In this document: in pieces, positions 25,546 through 34,157 of the stretch
Layout of the letters: each line of letters starts with the position of its first letter
Numbering within the stretch: the first letter of the stretch is position 1
Assembly: GCA_041752315.1 (NCBI GenBank)
Contig: JBGSHJ010000001.1
Coordinates: 62,001-126,000, forward strand
DNA length: 64,000 nt
Reading direction: 5' to 3'
Source: SYFY01 sp041752315
GTDB lineage: Bacteria > Pseudomonadota > Gammaproteobacteria > Pseudomonadales > Azotimanducaceae
The notes under the pieces: generated by a model
Seen by the model: only the letters and a program-made list of their open reading frames with translations
Told to the model about the DNA's origin: nothing
The model's database searches: none
Position numbers and translations under genes: made by a program

Positions 25546-26022
25546 ATGAACAGATTGACCCATATCGACGAACGCGGCCAGGCGAACATGGTCGATGTTT
25601 CTGGCAAGGACGACACGGTACGTCGCGCGGTCGCCTGCAGCGAAATTCGCATGCAACCTGCAACGCTGGATGCCATTGTCGAAAACCGGCTCCACAAGGG
25701 CGAAGTGTTTGCGACGGCGCGTATCGCTGGTATCCAGGCCGCCAAGCGCTGCAGTGAACTCATTCCGCTGTGCCATCCACTGATGCTCACCCGGGTTTCT
25801 GTCGACTTCGAAATCCGGACACCAGACCGACTTCTGATCCAGGCCGAGTGCAGGTTGACCGGCAAGACCGGGGTGGAGATGGAAGCGCTGACCGCAGCGA
25901 CCGTCGCGGCGCTGACGGTCTATGACATGTGCAAGGCCATCGACCGCGGCATGAGCATCGAAAATACCCGTTTGATGCACAAGTCCGGTGGTAAATCCGG
26001 TACCTGGGAAGTGGCCAGTTGA
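25546..26022 (+). CDS. moaC: Cyclic pyranopterin monophosphate synthase MoaC
   Basis: A 158-residue enzyme of molybdenum cofactor synthesis; it forms cyclic pyranopterin monophosphate from the product of MoaA. The family blocks are complete: THIDERGQANMVDVSGKDDT, KRCSELIPLCHPL and the C-terminal KAIDRGMSIENTRLMHKSGG with the catalytic Lys and Asp. It overlaps moaD by one base (TGATG). moaA and moaB are not in the window. Confidence 0.95.
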   Translation: MNRLTHIDERGQANMVDVSGKDDTVRRAVACSEIRMQPATLDAIVENRLHKGEVFATARIAGIQAAKRCSELIPLCHPLMLTRVSVDFEIRTPDRLLIQAECRLTGKTGVEMEALTAATVAALTVYDMCKAIDRGMSIENTRLMHKSGGKSGTWEVAS

Positions 26023-26273
26023 TGCAGGTCAGAGTGCTCTTTCTAGCCCGACTGCGTGAGCTCACCGGTCTGCGTGAACTGAAGCTGGATATGGACGATG
26101 GTTCCAGCTCCGCGTTGCGCCGGGCCCTGGAACACAGGTTCTCCCCGGAACTGGTCGCGGCGCTCTTTTCCGAAAACACGCGGCTTGCCTGCAACCAGAG
26201 CCTGTGGGACGGGCACAAGCCGTTTGCTGCGGGCGATGAAATCGCCTTTCTGCCGCCGGTTACCGGAGGTTAG
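26022..26273 (+). CDS. moaD: Molybdopterin synthase sulfur carrier subunit MoaD
   Basis: An 83-residue ubiquitin-fold sulfur carrier. It ends in Gly-Gly (FLPPVTGG), the C-terminus that becomes a thiocarboxylate and delivers sulfur to MoaE. The start RVLFLARLREL is typical. The ATG at 26022 shares its A with the moaC stop, which favours it over the TTG one codon earlier. Confidence 0.92.
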   Translation: MQVRVLFLARLRELTGLRELKLDMDDGSSSALRRALEHRFSPELVAALFSENTRLACNQSLWDGHKPFAAGDEIAFLPPVTGG

Positions 26274-26275
26274 GC

Positions 26276-26737
26276 ATGCGGATCGACATTCGTGTCTCCA
26301 CGGACGATTTTGACCTCGGAGCCGAGTGGCAGGCGCAGCGCCTGAGGGTCGGCGGTCTTGCAGGAGCGATGGTGGCGTTTGTAGGTCTCGTGCGTGACAG
26401 GCATTCCAACGATCCGGTGCAAGTACTTGAACTGGAACACTATCCCGGGATGACCGAAAACAGTATCGAGAACATCGTGCAAGAAGCGGCAGCACGATGG
26501 CCGTTGCTGGACGTTGTGGTTCTGCATCGTGTCGGCCGAATGTTGGCAGCAGATCAGATCGTGCTTGTGCAGGTGGCGTCCGCGCATCGACCGGCAGCGT
26601 TTTCGGCTTGTGAATTTCTGATGGACTACCTGAAAACCGGCGCCGTGTTCTGGAAGCGTGAAGAACGAGACAGCGGTGTGCACTGGATCGAGTCGACAAA
26701 CGACGATCGGCAACGACGGGAAGGCTGGTCCGGCTGA
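26276..26737 (+). CDS. moaE: Molybdopterin synthase catalytic subunit MoaE
   Basis: A 153-residue protein that, with MoaD, turns cyclic pyranopterin monophosphate into molybdopterin. Conserved features are AMVAFVGLVRDRHSND, LELEHYPGMTE, VVVLHRVGRML and the active-site Lys region AVFWKREERDSGVHWIE. It starts two bases after moaD, with GGAGG just inside the moaD end. Last gene of moaCDE. Confidence 0.94.
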   Translation: MRIDIRVSTDDFDLGAEWQAQRLRVGGLAGAMVAFVGLVRDRHSNDPVQVLELEHYPGMTENSIENIVQEAAARWPLLDVVVLHRVGRMLAADQIVLVQVASAHRPAAFSACEFLMDYLKTGAVFWKREERDSGVHWIESTNDDRQRREGWSG

Positions 26738-26816
26738 TTCATGCGATCGAAGCTATCCCTGTAGCGGCATCGGACTTTTTGGCCATCGTTTCTCGCACGC
26801 GCTTCCCGGACGCGTC

Positions 26817-26822
26817 TATAAT
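26817..26822 (+). promoter_or_regulatory. -10 hexamer TATAAT upstream of icd
   Basis: A perfect consensus -10 lies 93 bases before the icd start. No good -35 is at the right distance, so the promoter may rely on an activator or the true start may differ. Confidence 0.4.
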
Positions 26823-26915
26823 CGGCGCGAACATCGATCTGTGCGTGCATATCTGGTCACGGCTGTGGCCCCGCAACCGATTCGACTAAAAAAATCCTTA
26901 CCTCACGGAGAACCC

Positions 26916-28172
26916 ATGGCTTATCAGCACATCAGTGTGCCCAAGGAAGGCGCCAGAATCACAGTCAACGCGGACAGCTCTCTCAATGTACCTGATCGCC
27001 CGATCATTCCGTTTATCGAAGGTGATGGCACTGGCGTCGACATCACGCCAGTAATGATCGAAGTTGTCGATGCTGCAGTCGCCAAGGCTTATGGCGGCAA
27101 GAAAAAGATTGCCTGGATGGAGATTTACTCGGGCGAGAAGTCCCTTGAGGTTTACGGTGAGGATGAGTGGCTGCCCGCTGAAACACTGGATGCCATGCGT
27201 GAATTTGTGGTGGGCATCAAGGGGCCCATGACCACTCCTGTTGGGGGTGGCATTCGTTCTCTGAACGTCGCCCTGCGACAGGAACTGGACCTGTACGTGT
27301 GCCTGCGTCCGGTGCGCTGGTTTACGGGCGTACCCAGTCCGGTTGTCTCACCCGAAAAAACCGACATGGTGATCTTTCGCGAAAACACGGAAGACATCTA
27401 CGCAGGGATCGAGTGGGCCGCCGATTCCAAGGAAGCCGACAAGCTCATCGCGTATCTGCAGAAGGAAATGGGTGTGCAGAAGATCCGCTTCACCGAGCAT
27501 TGTGGTATCGGCATCAAGCCTGTGTCGCTGGAGGGCAGCAAACGTCTGATTCGCCAGGCTCTCAAGTATGTCGTGGACAACGATCGTGGTTCGCTGACCC
27601 TGGTACACAAGGGCAACATCATGAAATTCACGGAGGGCGCCTTCAAGGATTGGGGGTATGAACTGGCTCGCGAGGAATTTGGCGCCAAACCGGTTGATGG
27701 TGGCCCGTGGCATTCGTTCAAGAATCCACGCACCGGCAAGGAAATCGTGATCAAGGATGTGATTGCCGATGCGATGCTGCAGCAGGTGCTGACCCGGCCA
27801 GATGAGTATGAGGTGATTGCAACGCTCAATCTGAACGGAGACTACCTCTCGGATGCGCTGGCGGCTCAGGTCGGTGGTATCGGCATCGCACCGGGGGCCA
27901 ACAACGGCGACACCGTGGCGCTGTTTGAAGCGACGCACGGCACGGCGCCAAAGTATGCCGGCCAGGACAAGGTCAATCCGGGCTCATTGATCCTGTCGGC
28001 AGAAATGATGCTGCGTTACATCGGGTGGCGTGAGGCAGCGGATCTGATCATCAAGGGCGTTGAAGGCGCGATCTCGAAAAAGACGGTGACCTACGACTTC
28101 GAGCGGCTGATGAAAGGGGCAAAACTGCTCAAGTGCAGCGAGTTTGGCAAAGCCGTCATTCAGGCGATGTAA
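26916..28172 (+). CDS. icd: Isocitrate dehydrogenase, NADP-dependent
   Basis: A 418-residue TCA-cycle enzyme that makes 2-oxoglutarate, CO2 and NADPH. The length and sequence match E. coli Icd (416). The substrate-binding and phosphorylation loop is GGIRSLNVALRQ; the Ser is the one controlled by AceK in enteric bacteria. The metal-binding region NGDYLSDALAAQVGGIG and the cofactor segment FEATHGTAPKYAGQDKVNPG are intact. The ATG at 26916 has CGGAG at the right distance; the longer open frame back to 26658 overlaps moaE. Confidence 0.96.
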   Translation: MAYQHISVPKEGARITVNADSSLNVPDRPIIPFIEGDGTGVDITPVMIEVVDAAVAKAYGGKKKIAWMEIYSGEKSLEVYGEDEWLPAETLDAMREFVVGIKGPMTTPVGGGIRSLNVALRQELDLYVCLRPVRWFTGVPSPVVSPEKTDMVIFRENTEDIYAGIEWAADSKEADKLIAYLQKEMGVQKIRFTEHCGIGIKPVSLEGSKRLIRQALKYVVDNDRGSLTLVHKGNIMKFTEGAFKDWGYELAREEFGAKPVDGGPWHSFKNPRTGKEIVIKDVIADAMLQQVLTRPDEYEVIATLNLNGDYLSDALAAQVGGIGIAPGANNGDTVALFEATHGTAPKYAGQDKVNPGSLILSAEMMLRYIGWREAADLIIKGVEGAISKKTVTYDFERLMKGAKLLKCSEFGKAVIQAM

Positions 28173-28501
28173 ATCGTTCCTGAATGCTCCAGGTCGCGAT
28201 CGAACGTCGATGGCGATCTGGAGAGTGACCGCAAAAAAGGCTTGCATCGAAGGCTGGTCAGTATCGTGGAACAAAGTCCTGCACGACTGCTCATTGGGCG
28301 CCTGGTTACGAATCTGGGTCTGGCGAGGTGATTTCCTGACAAGACCTCGCAATCGGGACGGCACTTCAGGGAGAGTATCGTTCCGCAGAACTGGCAGGGT
28401 AGGGAAATGAATGCGCGTAACCGGCATTGTCCGTGCAAGACAACAGACCGCGCGGTCCTTCTTGTTGAACTGCCAACTGGTGTGTTCGCAGGCCTGCGTG
28501 T
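28173..28501. other. Intergenic region between convergent icd and cspD
   Basis: About 330 bases with no supportable gene. It contains a hairpin just after icd (28187-28223). I see nothing else conserved in it. Confidence 0.4.
28187..28223. terminator. Hairpin after icd
   Basis: CTCCAG pairs with CTGGAG and, inside that, TCGC pairs with GCGA, with a single mismatch between. It begins 15 bases after the icd stop. A run of six A follows at about 28232, which would read as T on the other strand, so it may serve cspD transcripts as well. Confidence 0.45.
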
Positions 28502-28804
28502 TCAGCCTTGCTGACGTCTCGCCTGATCTTCTTCGGCCAACCCTTCCGTGACACCGTTGTCGACATGACCAGACACTGGCAGGTGTACATGCACTCCGCC
28601 TTCGGTCGGTCGGATGTTGACGGCATGTTTGCCTTTTGGACCATCGGTGATGTCAAACTCGACATCCTGGCCGGCCTTCAGCGTTTTGTACCCTTCCATT
28701 ACGATGGAAGAAAAATGCGCGAACAGGTCGTCCGTCATATCGTCAGCAACAACAAAACCATAGCCCTTGGCGTTGTTGAACCACTTTACTTTGCCAATCG
28801 CCAC
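28502..28804 (-). CDS. cspD: Cold-shock domain protein, CspD-like
   Basis: A 100-residue protein. Residues 1-70 are a cold-shock domain (GKVKWFNNAKGYGFV, RNP1 as KGYGFV, RNP2 as DLFAHFSSI). A tail of about 30 residues rich in Gly, Glu and Gln follows. It is divergent from clpS-clpA exactly as cspD is in E. coli and Pseudomonas, which supports the CspD call. E. coli CspD inhibits replication in stationary phase; whether this one does is inferred from position only. Confidence 0.85.
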   Translation of the reverse strand: MAIGKVKWFNNAKGYGFVVADDMTDDLFAHFSSIVMEGYKTLKAGQDVEFDITDGPKGKHAVNIRPTEGGVHVHLPVSGHVDNGVTEGLAEEDQARRQQG

Positions 28805-28960
28805 TTCGGCCCTCGAATCTGCCCCCCCAGGAGGTTCTGACTATTCATCCTTTGCATGCGCAAAGTCAAGTTGGTAATAAGGATGCAGCAATTCTGCTTG
28901 TCCCCATGATTGGACAACGACGATGCTGCGCATAGACTTGTCTGTACAAAGGAGGAAGGT

Positions 28961-29338
28961 TTGTTTCCCGAGATCACGACCCTGAAGCGCTTGCCCGTTA
29001 TCGTCTGTGCAGATGAAGACGACCCAACCGGTATCGGTACCGGTGGTGGCGTTGCCACGGCTGCTTCCAAGCCCAAGCTTGCACGACCACCCATGTTCAA
29101 GGTCATTCTGCTCAACGACGACTACACGCCAATGGAGTTCGTCGTGCACGTCATCCAGAAGTTCTTTGCCTATGACGTTGAAAAAGCCACGCGTCTGATG
29201 CTTGTGGTACACACCGAAGGCGCAGCGGTTGTCGGGATCTTTCCACGCGACATCGCGGAAACGAAGTGTGATCAGGTGAATATCTATTCCCAGGAAAGTC
29301 ATCATCCCCTCAAGTGCACCATTGAGATGACGGACTGA
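28961..29338 (+). CDS. clpS: ATP-dependent Clp protease adaptor ClpS
   Basis: The adaptor that hands N-degron substrates to ClpAP. The core has the substrate-pocket motif LLNDDYTPMEFVVHVIQKFF and the end VNIYSQESHHPLKCTIEMTD. I propose a TTG start at 28961 because AAAGGAGGAAGG lies directly before it, giving 125 residues; the in-frame ATG at 28910 has no ribosome binding site and gives 142. The N-terminal extension, which contacts ClpA, is somewhat long and rich in Gly and Thr. It is followed by clpA 217 bases on. Confidence 0.92.
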   Translation: MFPEITTLKRLPVIVCADEDDPTGIGTGGGVATAASKPKLARPPMFKVILLNDDYTPMEFVVHVIQKFFAYDVEKATRLMLVVHTEGAAVVGIFPRDIAETKCDQVNIYSQESHHPLKCTIEMTD

Positions 29339-29555
29339 TGACCCAATACAGTGCCCAAGCGCGTCGATCGACGGCACGAAACGTGCTCAGACCCTTTGCA
29401 GAGGTCCGGTGAAGAAAACAGCTGCTGGCACGATACTCTGTGTACAGAGGATGAACCGAAAGCAGTGCGCTTGATCTAAGATTAGTCAGTGGCCCTGGAA
29501 TGCCCGGAGTTGAGGCCGCCCGGGGCAGCAACGGAACGTACAAGAGGAACTTGCG

Positions 29556-31823
29556 ATGTTGAGCAAAGATCTGGAAGTCACGATTAACCACGCGTTCCGT
29601 GAGGCGAAGAGCAAGCGGCATGAATTCATGACCGTGGAACATCTTCTGCTGGCGCTTCTCGATAACACCACCGCGGTCGATGTGCTGCAGAAAGTCGGCT
29701 GCGATATCGACAAACTGCGAACCGATCTCAAGGAGTTCATCGAGTCCACCACGCCCCTGATTCCTGCGGGTGACACTGACCGGGATACCACGCCCACGCT
29801 CGGTTTTCAGCGGGTGTTGCAGCGTGCGGTATTCCACGTCCAGTCTTCCGGACGCAAGGAAGTGACTGGAGCGAACGTGCTGGTTGCCATTTTCAGTGAA
29901 CAGGAAAGCCAGGCGGTTTATTTCCTCAAGGCGCAGAACATCGCGCGTATTGACGTGGTGAACTATATCGCGCACGGGATTCCCAAGGTCACCGGCGAAA
30001 GCGTGAATCGTGAAGGTGCAAACGAACAGGAAGAAGAAGCACTGGCGGCCGAAGGAGGCCAGCAAAGTGCGTTGGTTGCGTTCGCTTCAAATCTGAACGA
30101 GCAGGCCCGGAAAGGCAGCATCGATCCGTTGGTTGGCCGGGAGGTCGAACTGGAGCGGGTCATCCAGGTGCTGTGCCGTCGGCGCAAGAACAATCCGCTG
30201 CTGGTCGGTGAATCCGGGGTCGGCAAGACCGCCATCGCGGAAGGACTGGCGAAACGCATCGTCGATGGCCAGGTGCCCGATGTTGTTGCCCAGTCCACGG
30301 TGTATTCGCTCGATCTTGGTGCGCTGCTTGCCGGTACCAAGTACCGGGGCGACTTCGAAAAGCGCTTCAAGATGTTGCTTGCCGAGTTGAAAAAGGACAA
30401 GGGAGCAATCCTGTTCATCGACGAGATCCATACCATCATCGGTGCAGGTGCCGCGTCGGGTGGTGTGATGGATGCCTCGAACCTGCTGAAGCCGATGCTC
30501 GCCTCTGGTGAGATCAAGTGCATGGGCTCAACGACCTACCAGGAATATCGGGGCATTTTCGACAAGGATCGCGCGTTGTCCCGCCGATTCCAGAAAATCG
30601 ATGTGGTAGAACCCACGGTTGATGAGACCTATCAGATCCTCAAGGGACTGAAGAGCCGGTTCGAAGATCACTACGACTTGCGATACACCGACAAGGCTCT
30701 TCGCGTCGCCGCGGAACTGGCCGCCAAGTACATCAATGACCGATTCATGCCAGACAAGGCGATCGACGTGATCGACGAAGCAGGAGCGGCTCAGAAACTG
30801 CTTCCACCGAGCAAGCGCAAGAAGACCATTGGTCCTTCCGATGTCGAACTGGTCGTGGCAAAAATTGCACGTATTCCGTCTGCCCAGGTCTCCTCTTCCG
30901 ACAAGGAAGCACTGCGTGATCTGGATAAAAAGCTGAAAATGGTGGTGTTTGGCCAGGACGAAGCCATTGATCAGATGTCCGCTGCAATCAAGTTGTCGCG
31001 GGCAGGGCTGAAGGCGGGCGAGAAGCCGATCGGTTCGTTCCTGTTCGCGGGACCGACAGGTGTTGGCAAGACCGAGGTTTGTCGGCAGCTGGCGAAGATC
31101 ATGGGTGTCGAGTTGCTCCGGTACGACATGTCGGAGTACATGGAGCGGCATACTGTCTCCCGTCTGATCGGTGCCCCGCCCGGTTATGTCGGCTTCGATC
31201 AGGGAGGCCTGCTTACCGAGGCAGTCACCAAACATCCTCACAGCGTGGTCTTGCTGGACGAAGTCGAGAAGGCGCATCCGGAAGTGTTCAACCTGTTGCT
31301 GCAGGTCATGGATCATGGCGCGCTGACCGACAACAATGGTCGGAAGGCTGATTTCCGCAATGTCGTGCTCATCATGACGACCAATGCCGGGGCGCAGGAC
31401 ATGAGCCGTGCCTCCATTGGATTCACTGAACAGGACCACCGCTCGGATGGCATGGAAGCGATCAAGAAGATGTTTTCACCCGAGTTTCGCAACCGGCTGG
31501 ATGCCATTGTCATGTTCGGCTCACTGTCACGGGCGACGATCCTGACCGTGGTGGACAAATTCCTCACCGAACTGCAGGCACAACTAGACGAGAAAAAAGT
31601 GATGCTTGAAGTGGATGACGAAGCTCGCGAATGGTTGGCCCGGGAAGGTTACGACGAAAAAATGGGTGCCAGGCCCATGCAGCGAATCATCCAGGAAAAG
31701 ATCAAGAAAGAGCTGGCTGAAGAAGTGCTGTTTGGCAAATTGGCCAAACATGGGGGCACGGTTCACGTCACGACCAGTGACGGCGACCTGGCGATCGAGA
31801 TCGAGGAGGCCCTCGTACACTGA
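29556..31823 (+). CDS. clpA: ATP-dependent Clp protease ATP-binding subunit ClpA
   Basis: A 755-residue AAA+ unfoldase (E. coli ClpA 758). The N-domain covers about 1-140. D1 carries Walker A GESGVGKT (218-225) and D2 carries GPTGVGKT (about 499-506). SIGFTEQD in D2 corresponds to the IGL/IGF loop that docks on ClpP. It unfolds proteins for ClpP and, with ClpS, degrades N-degron substrates. clpP is not in the window. It starts after AGAGGA and converges on infA. Confidence 0.97.
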   Translation: MLSKDLEVTINHAFREAKSKRHEFMTVEHLLLALLDNTTAVDVLQKVGCDIDKLRTDLKEFIESTTPLIPAGDTDRDTTPTLGFQRVLQRAVFHVQSSGRKEVTGANVLVAIFSEQESQAVYFLKAQNIARIDVVNYIAHGIPKVTGESVNREGANEQEEEALAAEGGQQSALVAFASNLNEQARKGSIDPLVGREVELERVIQVLCRRRKNNPLLVGESGVGKTAIAEGLAKRIVDGQVPDVVAQSTVYSLDLGALLAGTKYRGDFEKRFKMLLAELKKDKGAILFIDEIHTIIGAGAASGGVMDASNLLKPMLASGEIKCMGSTTYQEYRGIFDKDRALSRRFQKIDVVEPTVDETYQILKGLKSRFEDHYDLRYTDKALRVAAELAAKYINDRFMPDKAIDVIDEAGAAQKLLPPSKRKKTIGPSDVELVVAKIARIPSAQVSSSDKEALRDLDKKLKMVVFGQDEAIDQMSAAIKLSRAGLKAGEKPIGSFLFAGPTGVGKTEVCRQLAKIMGVELLRYDMSEYMERHTVSRLIGAPPGYVGFDQGGLLTEAVTKHPHSVVLLDEVEKAHPEVFNLLLQVMDHGALTDNNGRKADFRNVVLIMTTNAGAQDMSRASIGFTEQDHRSDGMEAIKKMFSPEFRNRLDAIVMFGSLSRATILTVVDKFLTELQAQLDEKKVMLEVDDEAREWLAREGYDEKMGARPMQRIIQEKIKKELAEEVLFGKLAKHGGTVHVTTSDGDLAIEIEEALVH

Positions 31824-31894
31824 GAGCAGTCAGGGAGTGCAATCCACAGTTTTCAGGCGACGGGTTCCCGCTGAGGGACCCCGGTCGGGTTCGA

Positions 31895-31915
31895 GCAGGG
31901 CTGAAGCACCCCTGC
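31895..31915. terminator. Hairpin between convergent clpA and infA
   Basis: GCAGGG pairs with CCCTGC around a nine-base loop. It lies midway between the stop codons of clpA and infA, where a two-way terminator would be expected. No strong T-tract on either side. Confidence 0.35.
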
Positions 31916-31947
31916 CTCGGTGACTAGATGCGCAATGTGTTACGCAG

Positions 31948-32163
31948 CTACTTGCGGAATGTGATTCTTCCCTTGGTCAGGTCGTAAGGCGTCAGTTCAA
32001 CCTTGACCTTGTCTCCGGTCAGAATGCGGATGTAGTTCTTTCGCATCTTGCCGGAAATATGGGCGGTGACGATGTGGCCATTGTCGAGCTGCACACGGAA
32101 CATTGTATTGGGCAGCGTGTCCACCACGGTACCATCCATTTCGATCTGTTCTTCTTTCGCCAT
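31948..32163 (-). CDS. infA: Translation initiation factor IF-1
   Basis: A 71-residue S1/OB-fold factor (E. coli 72) that binds the ribosomal A site with IF-2 and IF-3. The sequence is nearly canonical: MAKEEQIEMDGTVVDTLPNT at the start and TPYDLTKGRITFRK at the end. The ATG at 32163 follows AGGAG at the right distance. It is the last gene of a run with bpt, aat and a small PA4642-type gene, all on this strand. Confidence 0.97.
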   Translation of the reverse strand: MAKEEQIEMDGTVVDTLPNTMFRVQLDNGHIVTAHISGKMRKNYIRILTGDKVKVELTPYDLTKGRITFRK

Positions 32164-32214
32164 ACACTCCTGAAGGGGCAAAAAATGACGGCGAATTCTG
32201 CCCCGGCGGGCGCA

Positions 32215-32925
32215 CTAACGCAAATCAACCCATTGGCCGTTCACAAGCAGCTGCACGGGCCGGAAGTTGGTTTTATAGCGCATCTTCTCCGAATCCTTGA
32301 TCCAGTAACCCAGATACAGGTAGGGGAGATTCAGTTCCCGGGTCAGGTTTATCTCTTCAATGATCATCTGGGTGCCAAGGCCGCGCGTGGCAAGCAGAGG
32401 GTCGTAAAACGTGTAAACAGCTGACAATCCATTGTCGAGACGATCAAAGACACCGATTGCCGCCAACGATGTACCCAGATACCCGCACAGGAAATAGGTG
32501 CTGGCCCATGGACTGAGCAGAAACGAGCGGAACTGGTCCTCGCTCGCTGGAAACATGTCCCCGTCATCGTGGCGACTGGCGATATATCGCTCATACAGGC
32601 TGAAAGCTGCTCCTGAAAAAGCGGCAGTTGTGATCTCGAAGCGCAAATCCGCGTTACTTCTGGCCGTTCTTCGTTGCGAACGGTTGGGTTCAAACGCTTC
32701 TACGTTGAGGCGCGTCGGGATACATGCGGTGCATCCTGCGCACTGCGGACGATAAAGATGACCACCGCTGCGACGAAAACCGATCTGCGTGAGCCGCGTA
32801 TACATTTTGCCCGTGATCGTTTCCCTGGGATCGAGAAAAAGGGTTTTTGCCTGGCGATCATGCAGGTAACTGCACGGATGCTCCGGGGTCAGGAAAAAAC
32901 GCAGGTCGGAAGATTCCGATTTCAT
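32215..32925 (-). CDS. bpt: Leucyltransferase/arginyltransferase Bpt (ATE-like)
   Basis: A 236-residue aminoacyl-tRNA-protein transferase. Bacterial Bpt adds Leu to proteins with N-terminal Asp or Glu, making them ClpS substrates. The N-terminal Cys-rich block CAGCTACIPTRLNVEAF and the C-terminal segment LNLPYLYLGYWIKDSEKMRY are typical. It lies 12 bases after aat and 51 before infA. Together with aat, clpS and clpA it gives the complete N-degron route. Confidence 0.93.
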   Translation of the reverse strand: MKSESSDLRFFLTPEHPCSYLHDRQAKTLFLDPRETITGKMYTRLTQIGFRRSGGHLYRPQCAGCTACIPTRLNVEAFEPNRSQRRTARSNADLRFEITTAAFSGAAFSLYERYIASRHDDGDMFPASEDQFRSFLLSPWASTYFLCGYLGTSLAAIGVFDRLDNGLSAVYTFYDPLLATRGLGTQMIIEEINLTRELNLPYLYLGYWIKDSEKMRYKTNFRPVQLLVNGQWVDLR

Positions 32926-32937
32926 TGGCCTCCTGTT

Positions 32938-33663
32938 TCATTGCGATGGGTGCCCGTTCATGTATCGCAGATCATCTCGCCAATCCGGGTCCAGTTGCCA
33001 GTGACCAAGACGGTCCGGTGTATGTTGTCCGGCCGCAAGCATGAGAAGGAAACGACTGCGAGTCATTCTCCTGACACCCAGGGTAGTCAGATGGGGATTT
33101 GGCAGCTGGCAGTCGAGAAGCGTGAATCCCCAGCGCCGGAGTTGTATGTGCAAAGCGACGAAGGCGACCTTTGACGCATCCGTTACCCGGGAGAACATCG
33201 ATTCGCCGAAAAACAGGCTGCCAAACGAAAGGCCATAGAGCCCGCCCACCAGAGCACCTGACTGCCGGACCTCGACGGAGTGTGCATAACCCATCCGATG
33301 CAGTTTGCCATAGGTACTCTGCATTCCGGGCGTGATCCAGGTACCAACGTCTTCCCGCTCCGAGCGCTCGGCGCACCCCTGCATGGTTGACGTGAAATCG
33401 TGGTCCATGCAGAGGTCAAAGGGTTTGTTGCGGATGACCTTGGCCAGACTGCGGGTCACTCGCACGTCACCCGGAGCGATTGCGGCTCGTGGGTCGGGGC
33501 TCCACCAGAGAATCGGTGAGTCATCCGACTCGAACCAGGGGAATATACCCTGGCGGTAGGCAGCCAGAATCCAGCCTGGGGTCAGCAGTCCGCCACGCGC
33601 CAGCAGTCCATTGGGCTGTGCAAGGTGCGGCGACGGAAAGCTGGGCAGGCCTTCGTCACTCAT
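32938..33663 (-). CDS. aat: Leucyl/phenylalanyl-tRNA--protein transferase
   Basis: A 241-residue enzyme that adds Leu or Phe from tRNA to proteins with N-terminal Lys or Arg. Family blocks are GLLARGGLLTPGWILAAYRQGIFP (position about 19-42, quoted in part), FPWFESDDSPILWWSPDPRA, GYAHSVEVRQSGALVGGLYG and FGESMFSRVTDASKVA. It starts eight bases after a PA4642-type gene and is followed by bpt. Confidence 0.96.
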   Translation of the reverse strand: MSDEGLPSFPSPHLAQPNGLLARGGLLTPGWILAAYRQGIFPWFESDDSPILWWSPDPRAAIAPGDVRVTRSLAKVIRNKPFDLCMDHDFTSTMQGCAERSEREDVGTWITPGMQSTYGKLHRMGYAHSVEVRQSGALVGGLYGLSFGSLFFGESMFSRVTDASKVAFVALHIQLRRWGFTLLDCQLPNPHLTTLGVRRMTRSRFLLMLAAGQHTPDRLGHWQLDPDWRDDLRYMNGHPSQ

Positions 33664-33670
33664 GGGCAGG

Positions 33671-33958
33671 TTACCGGTGCTGGTTGATTACCTCGATGAA
33701 CGGGACCGCCTTTCGTTGCGGCGCCAGATGCTCGGCGAGGCTCTGACCATGTTTGCTGGGGGCGTCGACCGACTTGCCGGCCGCCTTGTAAACCGGCAGG
33801 AATCGGGCGAAGTCTTCCACGCGCATGCTTCGGTAAGCGTTCAGCAGGATACTGAAATCCGCAGATTCACCATCGCCCATCGGCGGTTTGTGCAGGAAAC
33901 CTTCGATACGCTTGTCATCCCATACTTCGTCAACAATCGCTTTCTTGTCCGGACGCAT
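33671..33958 (-). CDS. PA4642-family small protein
   Basis: A 95-residue soluble protein of unknown function. The pattern RPDKKAIVDEVWDDKRIEGF, then LLNAYRSMRVEDFARFLPVY resembles the PA4642 family of gammaproteobacteria. I chose the ATG at 33958 because AGGAACCAAC precedes it; an upstream in-frame ATG at 34018 would add 20 unconserved residues. It is the first gene of the run with aat, bpt and infA, at the position where Pseudomonas has trxB. Confidence 0.72.
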   Translation of the reverse strand: MRPDKKAIVDEVWDDKRIEGFLHKPPMGDGESADFSILLNAYRSMRVEDFARFLPVYKAAGKSVDAPSKHGQSLAEHLAPQRKAVPFIEVINQHR

Positions 33959-34157
33959 GTTGGTTCCTGACTGGCTGGAAAGCCGGCCATGATAGGGGAA
34001 AGATGGCTGCATGCCCATCCTGACGAAGCTTGGAGGGGCACCTGACGCAAACCCGAAGTCCGCCTGCCAACCGCTTGTATTTCATCAATATTGTTCCCGA
34101 ATTCGAGCGCGAGTAGACTGGCACCGCTTCCAATCGCACAGGACAGGCACGGGCAGC

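Noticed and set aside
31824..31947. Possible tRNA-Ser between clpA and infA, where E. coli has serW
   Set aside because: GGTTCGAG is present, but no acceptor stem, D-arm or anticodon arm pairs up; only a simple hairpin is seen.
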